DNA of 15,669 bases from CAZWDO01 sp964632485 [NCBI: uncultured bacterium] (GCA_964632485.1 CAZWDO010000020.1:54982-70650), one strand, 5' to 3'; positions 1 to 8,064 are shown, counted from the stretch's first letter. Numbers and translations: made by a program. Notes: generated from the sequence alone by a model not told the origin.

Positions 1-1
1 C

Positions 2-595
2 CGCCCCAATGGGATTCAGATTTGCTGGCCGTCCTATCGTTGGGTAGAGGAGGATGTGGGTCTAATCAGCCGTTGTGTGCCTGGCAAAAAAGAAAACGGC
101 GCTATTTTTAACCATGCCTCATCATGGTTTATTCTGGCCGCGATTTTAAATAACGATATTGATTATGCCTGGGACATCTATCAACGCATGATGCCGCTCA
201 ATTCCAGTCGTGATATAGACCGTTATGAGGTTGAGCCGTATGTATATGCCGAATATATAACCAGTCCCGATCATCCTACGGATGGACAGGCCAGCCATTC
301 CTGGTTGACCGGTTCCGGGGTTTGGATGCTTTATATTGGCATGTCGTATATAATCGGATTCCGCGCCGAACTGGAGGGTTTGGTCATTGATCCGCATATT
401 CCGGCGCATTGGTCTTCATTCAAAGCGAAGCGTCGCTATCGCGGCAAGACCATTGAATTGACTGTTCACAATCCCAAGGGGAAAAACCAGGGAGTGAGTT
501 CAATGAAAATTAACGGACATTTAATTGAAGGAAATATCATCGATGCGGCTAAATTTTCCGAGTCCGTTTTGAAAGTTGATGTTGAATTAGAATAA
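2..595 (+). CDS. GH94-family glycoside phosphorylase, C-terminal part (5' end outside window)
   Basis: The frame is open from the left edge and gives about 197 residues, so only the C-terminal quarter of a roughly 800-residue enzyme is present. The GTG at position 56 is internal, not a start. Visible GH94 hallmarks are GLISRCVPGKKENGAIFNHA, then RYEVEPYVYAEYI, then HSWLTGSGVWMLYI and the closing beta-sandwich stretch EGLVIDPHIPAHW. Enzymes of this family (cellobiose, chitobiose and cellodextrin phosphorylases, and the C-terminal part of cyclic beta-1,2-glucan synthases) split beta-glucosidic bonds with inorganic phosphate and release a sugar-1-phosphate. The catalytic Asp lies in the missing part, so substrate cannot be told. 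No signal peptide can be judged. A secreted GHL10 protein follows after 23 bp on the same strand, which suggests a shared carbohydrate-degradation operon. Confidence 0.88.
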   Translation, partial: RPNGIQICWPSYRWVEEDVGLISRCVPGKKENGAIFNHASSWFILAAILNNDIDYAWDIYQRMMPLNSSRDIDRYEVEPYVYAEYITSPDHPTDGQASHSWLTGSGVWMLYIGMSYIIGFRAELEGLVIDPHIPAHWSSFKAKRRYRGKTIELTVHNPKGKNQGVSSMKINGHLIEGNIIDAAKFSESVLKVDVELE

Positions 596-618
596 ATTTA
601 AACAAATAGGAGTTATTT

Positions 619-2235
619 ATGCAAAAACAGGTATTCCATGGAATTTTGATTTGCTTGTTATTTTTTTGCGCCCCATTGGTTAATGCCGACAATACTGTGA
701 GTGAAGTGCGTGGGGTATGGATCACCAACGTCGATAGCGATATGCTTTTCAGCCATGCGAAATTGGTGGAAAGTATCGATTATTTGGCGCGAACCGGTTT
801 CAATGTGATTTATCCAGTGGTTTGGAACAAAGGAATGACACTATTCCCCAGTCACATTATGGACTCAATTTTTGGAATTCCGCAGGATACCTTTTTTGCG
901 CAGCAGGGGCGGGACCCCTTAGCTGAATTGATTGTGGAAGCTCATCGACATGGAATGGAAGTGATTCCCTGGTTCGAATTCGGGTTTTCCAGCTCCTATA
1001 ATGAAAATGGCGGCCATATCATTGCCAAAAAACCGCAATGGGCAGCTTTAGATAAAGATGGGCGGCTTCTGAAGAAAAACGGGTTTGAATGGATGGACGC
1101 TCTCAATCGTGAGGTACAGGATTTTGTTCTTTCACTGTTAATGGAATTGGTGACGAATTACGATATCGATGGAATTCAGGGTGATGACCGTTTGCCGGCC
1201 ATGCCGGTGGAGGGAGGATATTCCCCGGCTGCGAAAGAATTGTATCGGCGCGATCATGGCGGCGTTGAACCGCCATCCAATCCGCGCGACATGGGATTTG
1301 TCCGCTGGAAAGCCACCCAACTTAACCATTTCACCGCCCGCATGTATCGGATGATAAAGGCCGCCGACGCCAATCTGATCGTATCTATGGCGCCCAATAT
1401 GTACAGTTGGGCCTATCTCGAATACCTGCAGGATTCCCGCACATGGCTCGATTCTGTTTATTGCGACCAGTATATTCCCCAGGTTTACCGGTGGCAGATC
1501 GCTGATTATAAAGAATTAACGTTGAATATTTTTGGCGATACGGGACGCATGGAATACGGTTTTTTAAATCATTATTGGAAACAACGTTCTATCCCCGGTA
1601 TTATCATTAAGGCTGGAAATCAGTATAGTGATCAGAATTATGTGTTAGAAGCTGTACGCTACAACCGGTCATTGGGAATCGCGGGCGAAAGCTTTTTTTT
1701 CTATGAAGGATTGGGTAAACTGAACAATTTTCTGGCGGATACCTTGCATAAATATGTTTATCAAAAACCGGCGCTGCCTTTTTATCGGCACGGTTATCTC
1801 TGGCGACCGGAAGCGAGAATACTTCAGGCTGAAGATAATGGTAATCAACGAGAAGGAGAGTGGCGCGCGGATGCGAATTTAAAGGGATACCAGAATTCGC
1901 CGACGCTTGTTACCAGTGACTCCAATGCAAAACTATCTTTTACGATTGATGCGCGGGATGCCGGGCTATACGATATTTTTTATTATGTTCCCCGAGGAAT
2001 GGAAGGGAAAAAAGAATCGGTTGCCCAGCGGATAAAAATCGATTCACAGCCGATGAGTTTTTCATCGTCTGTTTCTGTCTGGGGATGGCAGTCGATCGGC
2101 GTTATTAATTTAAAAGCCGGTAAGCAAATTATTGATTTTACCTTCATGGGATCATCGGAAAATCCGCTATATATTGATGCGATCATGTTGATGGTCAATC
2201 GGCGCCATGCCCGGCAAACGGTAGTCAACCCTTAA
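619..2235 (+). CDS. Secreted GHL10-type (DUF187) glycosyl hydrolase-like protein with C-terminal golvesin-like domain
   Basis: The start ATG follows TAGGAGT with good spacing. Residues 1-23 form a Sec signal peptide with a probable cut after VNA; the Cys at 17 lacks a proper lipobox, so it is probably not a lipoprotein. Residues about 29-395 match the GHL10 (PF02638) barrel: SEVRGVWITNVDSDML at the first strand, GFNVIYPVVWNKG, GMEVIPWFEFGF, and DIDGIQGDDR around residues 182-191, which carries the likely acidic active-site residues. Residues about 403-530 (ILQAEDNG through LYIDAIMLMV) look like a golvesin-C/carbohydrate-binding-like beta-sandwich. GHL10 proteins are thought to act on cell-wall or extracellular glycans; no substrate is implied here. 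It sits 23 bp after the GH94 gene and 21 bp before transketolase. Family is sure, activity is not. Confidence 0.86.
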   Translation: MQKQVFHGILICLLFFCAPLVNADNTVSEVRGVWITNVDSDMLFSHAKLVESIDYLARTGFNVIYPVVWNKGMTLFPSHIMDSIFGIPQDTFFAQQGRDPLAELIVEAHRHGMEVIPWFEFGFSSSYNENGGHIIAKKPQWAALDKDGRLLKKNGFEWMDALNREVQDFVLSLLMELVTNYDIDGIQGDDRLPAMPVEGGYSPAAKELYRRDHGGVEPPSNPRDMGFVRWKATQLNHFTARMYRMIKAADANLIVSMAPNMYSWAYLEYLQDSRTWLDSVYCDQYIPQVYRWQIADYKELTLNIFGDTGRMEYGFLNHYWKQRSIPGIIIKAGNQYSDQNYVLEAVRYNRSLGIAGESFFFYEGLGKLNNFLADTLHKYVYQKPALPFYRHGYLWRPEARILQAEDNGNQREGEWRADANLKGYQNSPTLVTSDSNAKLSFTIDARDAGLYDIFYYVPRGMEGKKESVAQRIKIDSQPMSFSSSVSVWGWQSIGVINLKAGKQIIDFTFMGSSENPLYIDAIMLMVNRRHARQTVVNP

Positions 2236-2256
2236 CGGACAATAAAGGAATAAACG

Positions 2257-4248
2257 ATGCAGATTAATCATGACCGACTTCAAAAGGTGGCCCATCAGAT
2301 TCGCGGAATTGCGGCGGATATGGTCGAAAAAGCGCAAAGCGGCCACCCTGGTTTGCCTATGGGGTGCGCTGAATTGGGAGTTTTGCTTTGGGCTCATGTG
2401 ATGAGCTACAATCCTGCCGAACCTTTATGGTTGAATCGCGATCGGTTTATTCTTTCCGCTGGTCATGGTTCCGCCTGGCTATATACTTGTTTGCATCTCG
2501 CAGGTTATGAGTATTCGCTTGAGAATCTTAAGCAATTCAGGCAAATGGGAAGCATCACTCCCGGTCATCCTGAATACGCTCCCTTACGGGGAGTGGAAAC
2601 GACCACGGGTCCTCTGGGACAGGGTTTTGCCAATGCGGTAGGTCAGGCGATTGCCGCCAAGTATTTATGCGCCCGGTTTCCGGAACTTTTTGATTATCGT
2701 ATTTATGTTTTAGCGGGGGATGGCGATATGATGGAAGGAATTACTTATGAAGCCGCGTCTCTGGCCGGGCATCTGGCATTGAATAATTTGATCGTTGTTT
2801 ATGATGATAATCATATTACAATAGATGGCAATACCGCTATGACGTTTACAGAAGATGTGGGAACTCGTTTTAAAGCGTTTGGCTGGAATGTGATTGACGC
2901 TTCGACCGACAATGTGGAGGAACTATTGGAAGCTTTACAAACGGCGCGTCGGGAAGAAATCCGACCCGCGCTGATCAGAATGCGTTCACTCATTGGTCAG
3001 GGGAGTCCCCATAAAGAAGGCACTTCCGCTTGTCATGGCGCGCCATTGGGACAAGAAGAACTCCGGTTGACTAAGATGAATCTGGGGCTTGATCCTGAAC
3101 GCGCTTTTCAATTGGATCGGGATAGTTATCGCTACTTCCAGGAATATCATCAATGTATCACTACGCGTTATCAGGAATGGCAGGATCGATTTCGCGATTT
3201 TTATCGGGTGCCTGAAAATCAGCTACGATGGGAGGATTTTTTCGCCTGGCAATTACCCGCTGACTATATAAATCAGCTTAAGGCGACAAAGAGCGGTAAA
3301 GCCAGAGCGACCCGAGATATGAATGCGGTGATAATGCAAACCGTGGCTGAACTCTATCCCAATTTTATTGGCGGTTCGGCTGATCTGGGATCCTCCACGA
3401 AAACGGTTATTAAAAATAGTGGTAGTTTCGATAAAACCAACCGGCTCGGAAAAAATATCCATTTCGGAGTGCGCGAGCACGCAATGGCAGGGATTGCCAA
3501 TGGATTGGCGCAAATGCCCGGACTTTGGCCCTTTGTATCAACGTTTTTTGTTTTTTCTGATTATCTACGCCCCTCCCTGCGATTAAGTTCACTGATGCAG
3601 GTCTCGGTTGTTTATATTTTTACTCATGATTCTTTTTATGTGGGTGAGGATGGCCCCACTCATCAACCGATTGAGCATCTGGACGCGATTAGTTTGATCC
3701 CCGGACTGACGATACTGCGACCTGGTAATGAAGATGAATTGATTGCGTCCTGGCAGTGGATGTTGGAGCATCGCCACCAACCTGTTTGCCTGTTGCTTAC
3801 ACGCCAGAAAATCGAAGTAACTGAATCTTCTGCGACTGAGGAGATGTTTGCGCGGGGAATCTATTTGTTTGATGGCGATTCTTCCGCGAATAAACCTGAT
3901 TTACGGATTTTTGGAAGCGGTTCCGAACTGTCCAAAGCTGTTTCGATCGCCCGGGCGCTCCGCTCTGAAGAATTTACCGTCGATGTCTATAGCGCGCCAT
4001 CTCTGTCATTTTTTAAAGAACAGGAAGAAATCTACCGCCGATCCGTTTTTCCCGGGGATGACACTCCCGTAGTAGTGATCGAAGCCGCCAGCGGCCAACG
4101 ATGGCAACGTTATTTAGGTCCAAATGATCTTTTAATAAATATTGATCATTTCGGCCATTCCGCGCCATGTGATTCTTTGGAAGAGTATTGGGAATTCACC
4201 CATGAGCATATTTTGAAAAAAATTAAAGAAAAAGTAAAAAAATGTTGA
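2257..4248 (+). CDS. tkt: Transketolase
   Basis: Full-length 663-residue thiamine-diphosphate enzyme moving two-carbon ketol units between sugar phosphates in the non-oxidative pentose phosphate pathway, in the cytoplasm. Hallmarks: KAQSGHPGLPMG with His30, LSAGHGSAWLY with His70, the diphosphate-binding motif GDGDMMEGITYEAASLAGHL at 154-173, CHGAPLG with His260, the pyrimidine-domain HFGVREHAMAGIANG with catalytic Glu407, and FTHDSFYVGEDGPTHQPIEHL near 455-475. The C-terminal domain follows from about residue 540. The ATG lies behind an AAAGGAAT ribosome binding site, 21 bp after the GHL10 gene, so it is probably cotranscribed with the glycoside genes. No GC-rich terminator hairpin follows, only T-rich sequence. 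The stop codon lies inside the next gene's -35 box. Confidence 0.97.
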   Translation: MQINHDRLQKVAHQIRGIAADMVEKAQSGHPGLPMGCAELGVLLWAHVMSYNPAEPLWLNRDRFILSAGHGSAWLYTCLHLAGYEYSLENLKQFRQMGSITPGHPEYAPLRGVETTTGPLGQGFANAVGQAIAAKYLCARFPELFDYRIYVLAGDGDMMEGITYEAASLAGHLALNNLIVVYDDNHITIDGNTAMTFTEDVGTRFKAFGWNVIDASTDNVEELLEALQTARREEIRPALIRMRSLIGQGSPHKEGTSACHGAPLGQEELRLTKMNLGLDPERAFQLDRDSYRYFQEYHQCITTRYQEWQDRFRDFYRVPENQLRWEDFFAWQLPADYINQLKATKSGKARATRDMNAVIMQTVAELYPNFIGGSADLGSSTKTVIKNSGSFDKTNRLGKNIHFGVREHAMAGIANGLAQMPGLWPFVSTFFVFSDYLRPSLRLSSLMQVSVVYIFTHDSFYVGEDGPTHQPIEHLDAISLIPGLTILRPGNEDELIASWQWMLEHRHQPVCLLLTRQKIEVTESSATEEMFARGIYLFDGDSSANKPDLRIFGSGSELSKAVSIARALRSEEFTVDVYSAPSLSFFKEQEEIYRRSVFPGDDTPVVVIEAASGQRWQRYLGPNDLLINIDHFGHSAPCDSLEEYWEFTHEHILKKIKEKVKKC

Positions 4249-4272
4249 CTTTTTTGTTTTTTCTTATATTAT
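4245..4272 (+). promoter_or_regulatory. Sigma70-type promoter for the chemoreceptor-STAS operon
   Basis: TTGACT at 4245-4250 and TATTAT at 4267-4272 are separated by 16 bp. The -35 box contains the TGA stop of transketolase. Transcription would begin near 4279, leaving an 80-nt leader before the receptor ATG at 4359. That leader can fold GCCC at 4308-4311 with GGGC at 4333-4336, with a TTCC/GGAA-type inner stem and an A-rich loop. Confidence 0.65.
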
Positions 4273-4358
4273 TAAACTATTAGTGTTGATGAACTGCTAT
4301 TAAAACTGCCCGTTTTCCTAAAAAAAGGGAATGGGCTCATAATCTTAAGGAGAAACGC

Positions 4359-6002
4359 ATGTTTAAACAAGTATCTTTTAAGACTAAATTACTCGTCCTT
4401 TTAGTAGGCATCAACATCCTGATTATTCTCTTCATGCTTATCTATTTCCCGAGCCAGACAAAAAAGGCTGGAATGGCATTTATTTATGAGAAAGCGAAAA
4501 CCGTGACGAAAATGACCGGAGCAGCAGCCAGTGTCGGGCTGATGTTCGAGGATCAGGGATCAATCAATGATGCTCTGAATTTAGGTAAACAAACCGATGA
4601 GTTTCTATTTGTTGAAGTTTTTAATAAAACAAACGTATCGATTGTGGGTATCAACCATGAAAAAATGGCGATCGATCCCAAACAGTTTATCTCCGAAGAA
4701 GAAATAATGTTTAAAGAAAGCGGCGATACGCTCTATTGCGCCTATCAAATTGACGATGGGAGCGGAGGGAAACTGGGATTAGTCGTTATGGGTTTCACCC
4801 TGGAAAATACCTTTAAGAGTTACCAGAGCAATTTCCGGATTACCTTGTTGGTTTCTGTCATCATGTTGATCATTATGGTCATTTTTAGTATCTTTATCGG
4901 CCGCTTAGTAACGAAGCCTATCTATTTAATGATAAATCGAATTAAAGATATTGCGCAGGGTGAAGGCGATTTAACCAAAAAAATTGATTATAACAGCCAC
5001 GATGAGTTTGGAGAGCTGGCCAGTTGGTTTAATATTTTTATGGACCAATTACGCAAGATAATTATTGAAATTAAAAGTAATGTTACAGTAGTTGATAAAG
5101 CAGTGGTCCTTATCACTGATATTACTAATCAATTGACGGAAGACTCGAAGATGCAGAATTCACAGATTCATCAGGTAGCTTCGGCAATTGAAGAAATCAC
5201 TTCAACAATTATTGAGACCAGTAATAATGCCAATCAAGTATCTGAAGTGGCTCAAATTGCATCGGATCTTTCTGTGAAGGGTACTGAAGTAGTCCAAAAA
5301 GCGATTAATGAGATTCGGACGATTGCGGACATTGTTAATAATGCCGCTGAGATTATTCGAACCTTGGGTAAAAGCTCCGACGAGATTGGTGAAGTGATAT
5401 CCGTGATTGATAATATTGCCGATCAGACCAACTTATTGGCGTTGAACGCCGCAATTGAAGCTGCGCGCGCAGGTGAACAGGGGCGTGGATTTTCAGTGGT
5501 TGCCGATGAAGTTCGCAAGCTGGCGGAACGCACGACCAATGCGACCAAAGAGATCGCCGATATGATTAATAATATCCAGAAGGATACAGCGCAGGCGGTA
5601 GAATCGACCGAGTATGGTACGAAATACGTAGAACAGGGCGTTGCCTCGAGTAATGAAGCGGGCAGTAACCTGGGGCAAATTAAAGAGCGAATCAATACGG
5701 TACTGGAAATGGTTAAAAATATCGCGCTGGCTGCCCGGGAAGAATCTTCTGCATCGGAACAAATATCGGAAAATGTGGTTACCATCACAGAAATTATTAA
5801 TAAAAATTCGGAACAGGTCGATATGCTCGGCAGTTCAACGCAGGAACTTTACTCTAAAACCGAATCCCTGAGAAATCTTGTTGGTAAATTCAAGTTGGGC
5901 GATATTACCGATGAACCGCGCGCCGACAAGCAGCCGACTACGCCTCAACCCCCTAAACCAGGCTATAAAAGACCGGCAACCGGACTGCGGCAAGTCGTAT
6001 AA
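4359..6002 (+). CDS. Methyl-accepting chemotaxis protein
   Basis: 547-residue transmembrane chemoreceptor that would pass ligand or redox signals to CheW/CheA. Membrane segment 1 is at about residues 10-30 and segment 2 at about 161-182. The 130-residue extracytoplasmic part between them includes [15 protein letters not shown], which loosely resembles small CHASE8-like or Cache sensor domains; the ligand is unknown. A HAMP domain covers about 183-235 with [13 protein letters not shown]. The long coiled-coil signalling domain follows, with the highly conserved hairpin tip [20 protein letters not shown] and [13 protein letters not shown] at about 358-392. The tail after 512 is Pro-rich and ends without a CheR-binding pentapeptide. 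AAGGAG precedes the ATG. A STAS-domain gene begins 3 bp after the stop, so the two are surely cotranscribed. No che genes lie in the window. Confidence 0.96.
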   Translation: MFKQVSFKTKLLVLLVGINILIILFMLIYFPSQTKKAGMAFIYEKAKTVTKMTGAAASVGLMFEDQGSINDALNLGKQTDEFLFVEVFNKTNVSIVGINHEKMAIDPKQFISEEEIMFKESGDTLYCAYQIDDGSGGKLGLVVMGFTLENTFKSYQSNFRITLLVSVIMLIIMVIFSIFIGRLVTKPIYLMINRIKDIAQGEGDLTKKIDYNSHDEFGELASWFNIFMDQLRKIIIEIKSNVTVVDKAVVLITDITNQLTEDSKMQNSQIHQVASAIEEITSTIIETSNNANQVSEVAQIASDLSVKGTEVVQKAINEIRTIADIVNNAAEIIRTLGKSSDEIGEVISVIDNIADQTNLLALNAAIEAARAGEQGRGFSVVADEVRKLAERTTNATKEIADMINNIQKDTAQAVESTEYGTKYVEQGVASSNEAGSNLGQIKERINTVLEMVKNIALAAREESSASEQISENVVTITEIINKNSEQVDMLGSSTQELYSKTESLRNLVGKFKLGDITDEPRADKQPTTPQPPKPGYKRPATGLRQVV

Positions 6003-6005
6003 AAT

Positions 6006-6329
6006 ATGGCCAAGTCGCCATATAACCTTATTCCTCTTGCTGAAGACGTTGTTAAAATCGAATTTGTGTCAACTTTAGTTTATCCTGAAAATTATTTTCT
6101 AAAAGATTTACTTAAACATATTGAAAACAACAACGCCATTAAGATAATCTATTTAGATTTTAAAGAATGTGATTTTGTCGATAGCTCTTCCATCGGAATC
6201 TTTATTGGTTTTATACGGAGAGTACGGCCCAGAAAATTGAAAGTTTTTTTTCAGAATGCGTCAAACTATATTCAAGAGATTTTTCAAGTCGTAAATTTAT
6301 CATTTTTAAATGAGGATAATACACCGTGA
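6006..6329 (+). CDS. STAS-domain protein (SpoIIAA/RsbV-like anti-sigma-factor-antagonist fold)
   Basis: A 107-residue single-domain protein. The pattern is that of a STAS domain: beta-strand AIKIIYLDFKECDF, then VDSSSIGIFIGFIRRVR at about 58-74, which matches the D-S-S-G phospho-acceptor loop of SpoIIAA/RsbV with Ser60 as likely phosphorylation site. The usual Gly after the two serines is Ser62. The strand KLKVFFQNAS and the helix IQEIFQVVNLSFL close the fold. It starts 3 bp after the chemoreceptor stop with no clear ribosome binding site of its own, so translation is probably coupled to the receptor. Such proteins normally switch partners with a serine kinase; none is encoded nearby. A role in tuning receptor output is inference only. 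Confidence 0.82.
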   Translation: MAKSPYNLIPLAEDVVKIEFVSTLVYPENYFLKDLLKHIENNNAIKIIYLDFKECDFVDSSSIGIFIGFIRRVRPRKLKVFFQNASNYIQEIFQVVNLSFLNEDNTP

Positions 6330-6500
6330 TTGAATGGAAAATTATGAGTAACTGTAAAATAATAAGAAGCCGGGTTTTTTATTATAAATTTAAATTGGCG
6401 GATTAGAAATGAAAGGGAGCAGTTGCAAGATGAGCCTGGGAAAAAGTGATTGCAGGGAATTAAAAAAGCGGAAAAAAATGGCGTTAAAGAAAAAAAAGAC

Positions 6501-6529
6501 TTGCTTTTCAGTTGAAAGTTTATTATATT
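6501..6529 (+). promoter_or_regulatory. Promoter of the tRNA cluster
   Basis: TTGCTT at 6501-6506 and TATATT at 6524-6529 with a 17-bp spacer, ending 13 bp before the first base of tRNA-Gly. Spacing and position fit a sigma70-type stable-RNA promoter. Confidence 0.7.
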
Positions 6530-6542
6530 AGAACTCATTAAC

Positions 6543-6615
6543 GCGGGAATAGCTCAGTTGGTAGAGCTCTACCTTGCCAAGGTAGTTGTCGCGGGTTCGA
6601 GTCCCGTTTCCCGCT
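6543..6615 (+). tRNA. tRNA-Gly (anticodon GCC)
   Basis: Acceptor stem GCGGGAA pairs with TTCCCGC at 6608-6614. The D-arm begins AGCTCAGTTGGTAGAGCT. Anticodon stem CTACC/GGTAG holds the loop TTGCCAA, anticodon GCC, which reads GGC/GGU. The T-arm is GCGGGTTCGAGTCCCGT. CCA is not encoded. A run of ten T begins at the discriminator base (6615-6624), right after the acceptor stem. Confidence 0.97.
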
Positions 6616-6628
6616 TTTTTTTTTGTAT

Positions 6629-6700
6629 GGCGACATAGCCAAGTGGTAAGGCAGAGGCCTGCAAAGCCTTTATCCCCCGGTTCGAATCCGGGTGTCGCCT
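6629..6700 (+). tRNA. tRNA-Cys (anticodon GCA)
   Basis: Acceptor stem GGCGACA at 6629-6635 pairs with TGTCGCC at 6693-6699. Anticodon stem GAGGC/GCCTT encloses loop CTGCAAA with anticodon GCA. T-arm CCCGGTTCGAATCCGGG. CCA is not encoded. It lies 13 bp after tRNA-Gly. Confidence 0.96.
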
Positions 6701-6715
6701 CGTTTTGGAAATGGC

Positions 6716-6801
6716 GCCGAAGTGGCGAAATTGGTAGACGCACGGGACTTAAAATCCCGCGTGGCTTCAACCACGTACCGGTTCGAGTCCGGTCTTCGGC
6801 A
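6716..6801 (+). tRNA. tRNA-Leu (anticodon TAA)
   Basis: Class II tRNA. Acceptor stem GCCGAAG pairs with CTTCGGC at 6794-6800, discriminator A. Anticodon stem CGGGA/TCCCG with loop CTTAAAA, anticodon TAA, reading UUA. The long variable arm CGTGG-CTTCAA-CCACG is typical of tRNA-Leu. T-arm ACCGGTTCGAGTCCGGT. CCA is not encoded. It lies 15 bp after tRNA-Cys. Confidence 0.97.
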
Positions 6802-6976
6802 CTATTTACATTTGTAAAAACTTCCCCCCCCAATAATCGATCAATCATTAAATTAAAAACATCTGCAATTTATTGGCTTCTTTCTCACTCATTCCTGCGA
6901 AAACAGGCATCTACGCCAATACCTCTCCTCATGTGCGCTTGTCACGGAATCTATGGCGCCAATCACCATCGTCATT
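6802..6976. other. Non-coding stretch with REP-like hairpin sequence
   Basis: No gene is seen here. A run of eight C lies at 6824-6831. At 6891-6915 ATTCCTGCGAAAACAGGCAT (stem CCTG 6894-6897 with CAGG 6904-6907) resembles the ATTCC-hairpin-GGAAT repeats scattered in many bacterial genomes. A related GTCATTCCCG motif at 6971-6980 abuts the AlbA_2 remnant. Whether these are members of a genomic repeat family cannot be judged from one window. Confidence 0.35.
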
Positions 6977-7096
6977 CCCGCCATCCGTATTGGAAAAACT
7001 GACCACAGTTTCAAAGAGACTGGCGGGAATAGCGTTATTCGCTTCTTTGAATTCAATTTCTCTGCCTTCGCCCCGATGGATTAAATCGTCAATGTC
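6977..7096 (-). pseudogene. Remnant of an AlbA_2 (Schlafen-like, AAA_4) DNA-binding domain gene
   Basis: Reading the minus strand from 7096 to 6977 gives 40 residues with pieces LIHRGEGREIEFKEA, then NAIPASLFETVVSFSNTDGG. This is the N-terminal signature of AlbA_2 domains: a Gly-Glu start, an EFKE core and a helix that ends in F-x-NT-x-GG. The expected next strand (GG followed by hydrophobic I/L-L-G-V) is missing: after GG the frame runs into REP-like sequence and a stop at 6929-6931. An in-frame TAG also lies 9 bp upstream of the first codon shown, with no start codon or ribosome binding site in between. It is therefore a broken fragment of a gene of several hundred codons. Members of this family include regulators and defence-associated ATPases. 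Confidence 0.65.
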
Positions 7097-7128
7097 CCGG
7101 GAAGGCTATTTGGGTAAGGGATTCTTGT

Positions 7129-8064
7129 TTAATCTGGAATTTCATTCAATTGGTCAATCGAATCGAAGCTGATGCATTTGATTGATTTATCAATTTGACG
7201 CAGAATACCGTTTAATACCTTACCCGGAGACAATTCTATAAAGAGTTTGGGCTGGCGCGCCTGGATTTTTTCGATGATTTCCACCCATCGCACGGGCGAA
7301 ATGATCTGTTCGACCAGCATTTTTTTGATTTGCTCGGGGTCCTCGGGATAGGGTTCGGCAGTCAGATTGGCATAGACGGGGAACTGGGGTTTATTTAATT
7401 GGATGGTAGCGAAGAAATCATTCATAGTATCGCAGGCGGGGCGCATATATTCGGAATGCCAGGGGCCGCTGACGTTGAGGGATACGACTTTTAATGCGCC
7501 TATGGCTTTGGCTTTTTCACCCGCTTCATTGAGGAGGGCTTTATCGCCGGAAAGAATCACTTGCTTGGGCGAATTGATATTGGCGATAGTAATGACGCCG
7601 CGTTTGGATAGTTCGTCGACAATTTCACGTAGAGAGTTCAGGGCCAGTCCCATAACGGCAATCATACCGCCCCGGCATTTACCGGCGGCTTCATGCATAG
7701 CTTGACCGCGGATGGATACGGCCTTGATAACCTGCTCAAAGTCAAATACTCCGGCGGCGTATAACGCGACGTATTCTCCCAGGGAGTGGCCTGCCGCCAT
7801 GCCGGGCGTTAGTTTCTTGTTTCGTTTGAGAATTTCATACGCGCAGATACTTACAAACGTTAAGCAAACCTGGGCATTATCGGTGCGCGTCAACAATTCC
7901 TCCGGCCCCTTATATGCGAGATCGGCAATCGGAATATTGGATATCTGTTGCGCTTTTTGCAGGTAGTTTTCAATAAACGGAAAATCGGCGGATCGAAAGC
8001 TCAAACCCATACCGACATACTGGGAAGCCTGCCCGGGACCGAGAATCACATTATTAATACTCAT
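7129..8064 (-). CDS. fabD: Malonyl-CoA:ACP transacylase (FabD)
   Basis: 311-residue enzyme that moves malonyl from CoA to acyl carrier protein to feed type II fatty acid synthesis. Start chosen at the ATG at 8064 because AAAGGAG lies 6-12 nt upstream; an in-frame TTG at 8079 would place that ribosome binding site inside the gene. Motifs: GPGQASQYVGMG at 9-20 (normally F/G-PGQGSQ), nucleophile Ser94 in AGHSLGEYVALYAAG, Arg119 in VSIRGQAMHEA, His203 in VSGPWHSEYM, and ELSPGKVLNGILRQI near the C-terminus. The length is typical of a stand-alone transacylase. It is not next to other fab genes. It is separated from trpB upstream by a terminator hairpin, so it is its own unit; a promoter in 8080-8200 is likely but I see no convincing pair of boxes. 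Confidence 0.94.
   Translation of the reverse strand: MSINNVILGPGQASQYVGMGLSFRSADFPFIENYLQKAQQISNIPIADLAYKGPEELLTRTDNAQVCLTFVSICAYEILKRNKKLTPGMAAGHSLGEYVALYAAGVFDFEQVIKAVSIRGQAMHEAAGKCRGGMIAVMGLALNSLREIVDELSKRGVITIANINSPKQVILSGDKALLNEAGEKAKAIGALKVVSLNVSGPWHSEYMRPACDTMNDFFATIQLNKPQFPVYANLTAEPYPEDPEQIKKMLVEQIISPVRWVEIIEKIQARQPKLFIELSPGKVLNGILRQIDKSIKCISFDSIDQLNEIPD

Noticed and set aside
4249-4265. T-rich run just after transketolase as an intrinsic terminator
   Set aside because: No GC stem precedes it; the sequence is better explained as the spacer of the chemoreceptor promoter.
5423-5788. 121-codon minus-strand ORF inside the chemoreceptor gene
   Set aside because: Shadow of the highly conserved signalling domain; Ser/Ala-rich translation without any family pattern or ribosome binding site.
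6409-6531. 40-codon ORF (MKGSSCKMSLGKSDCRELKK...), Lys-rich with three Cys, on the plus strand
   Set aside because: It overlaps the whole tRNA promoter, has only a weak upstream purine run and its Lys content follows from A-rich DNA. No family likeness. Could be revisited if conserved.
6824-6831. Run of eight C, a possible phase-variation tract
   Set aside because: It lies in non-coding sequence 23 bp after tRNA-Leu, with no gene or promoter it could switch.
6586-7002. Long plus-strand ORF across the tRNA genes and its minus-strand counterpart
   Set aside because: Both are shadows running through tRNA-Gly, tRNA-Cys and tRNA-Leu.
6974-7030. 10-bp perfect inverted repeat ATTCCCGCCA / TGGCGGGAAT with 37-bp spacing
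   Set aside because: Both arms at least partly fall in codons of the AlbA_2 remnant (NAIPAS and TDGG), so the pairing may be chance rather than a terminator or operator; there is no U-run.
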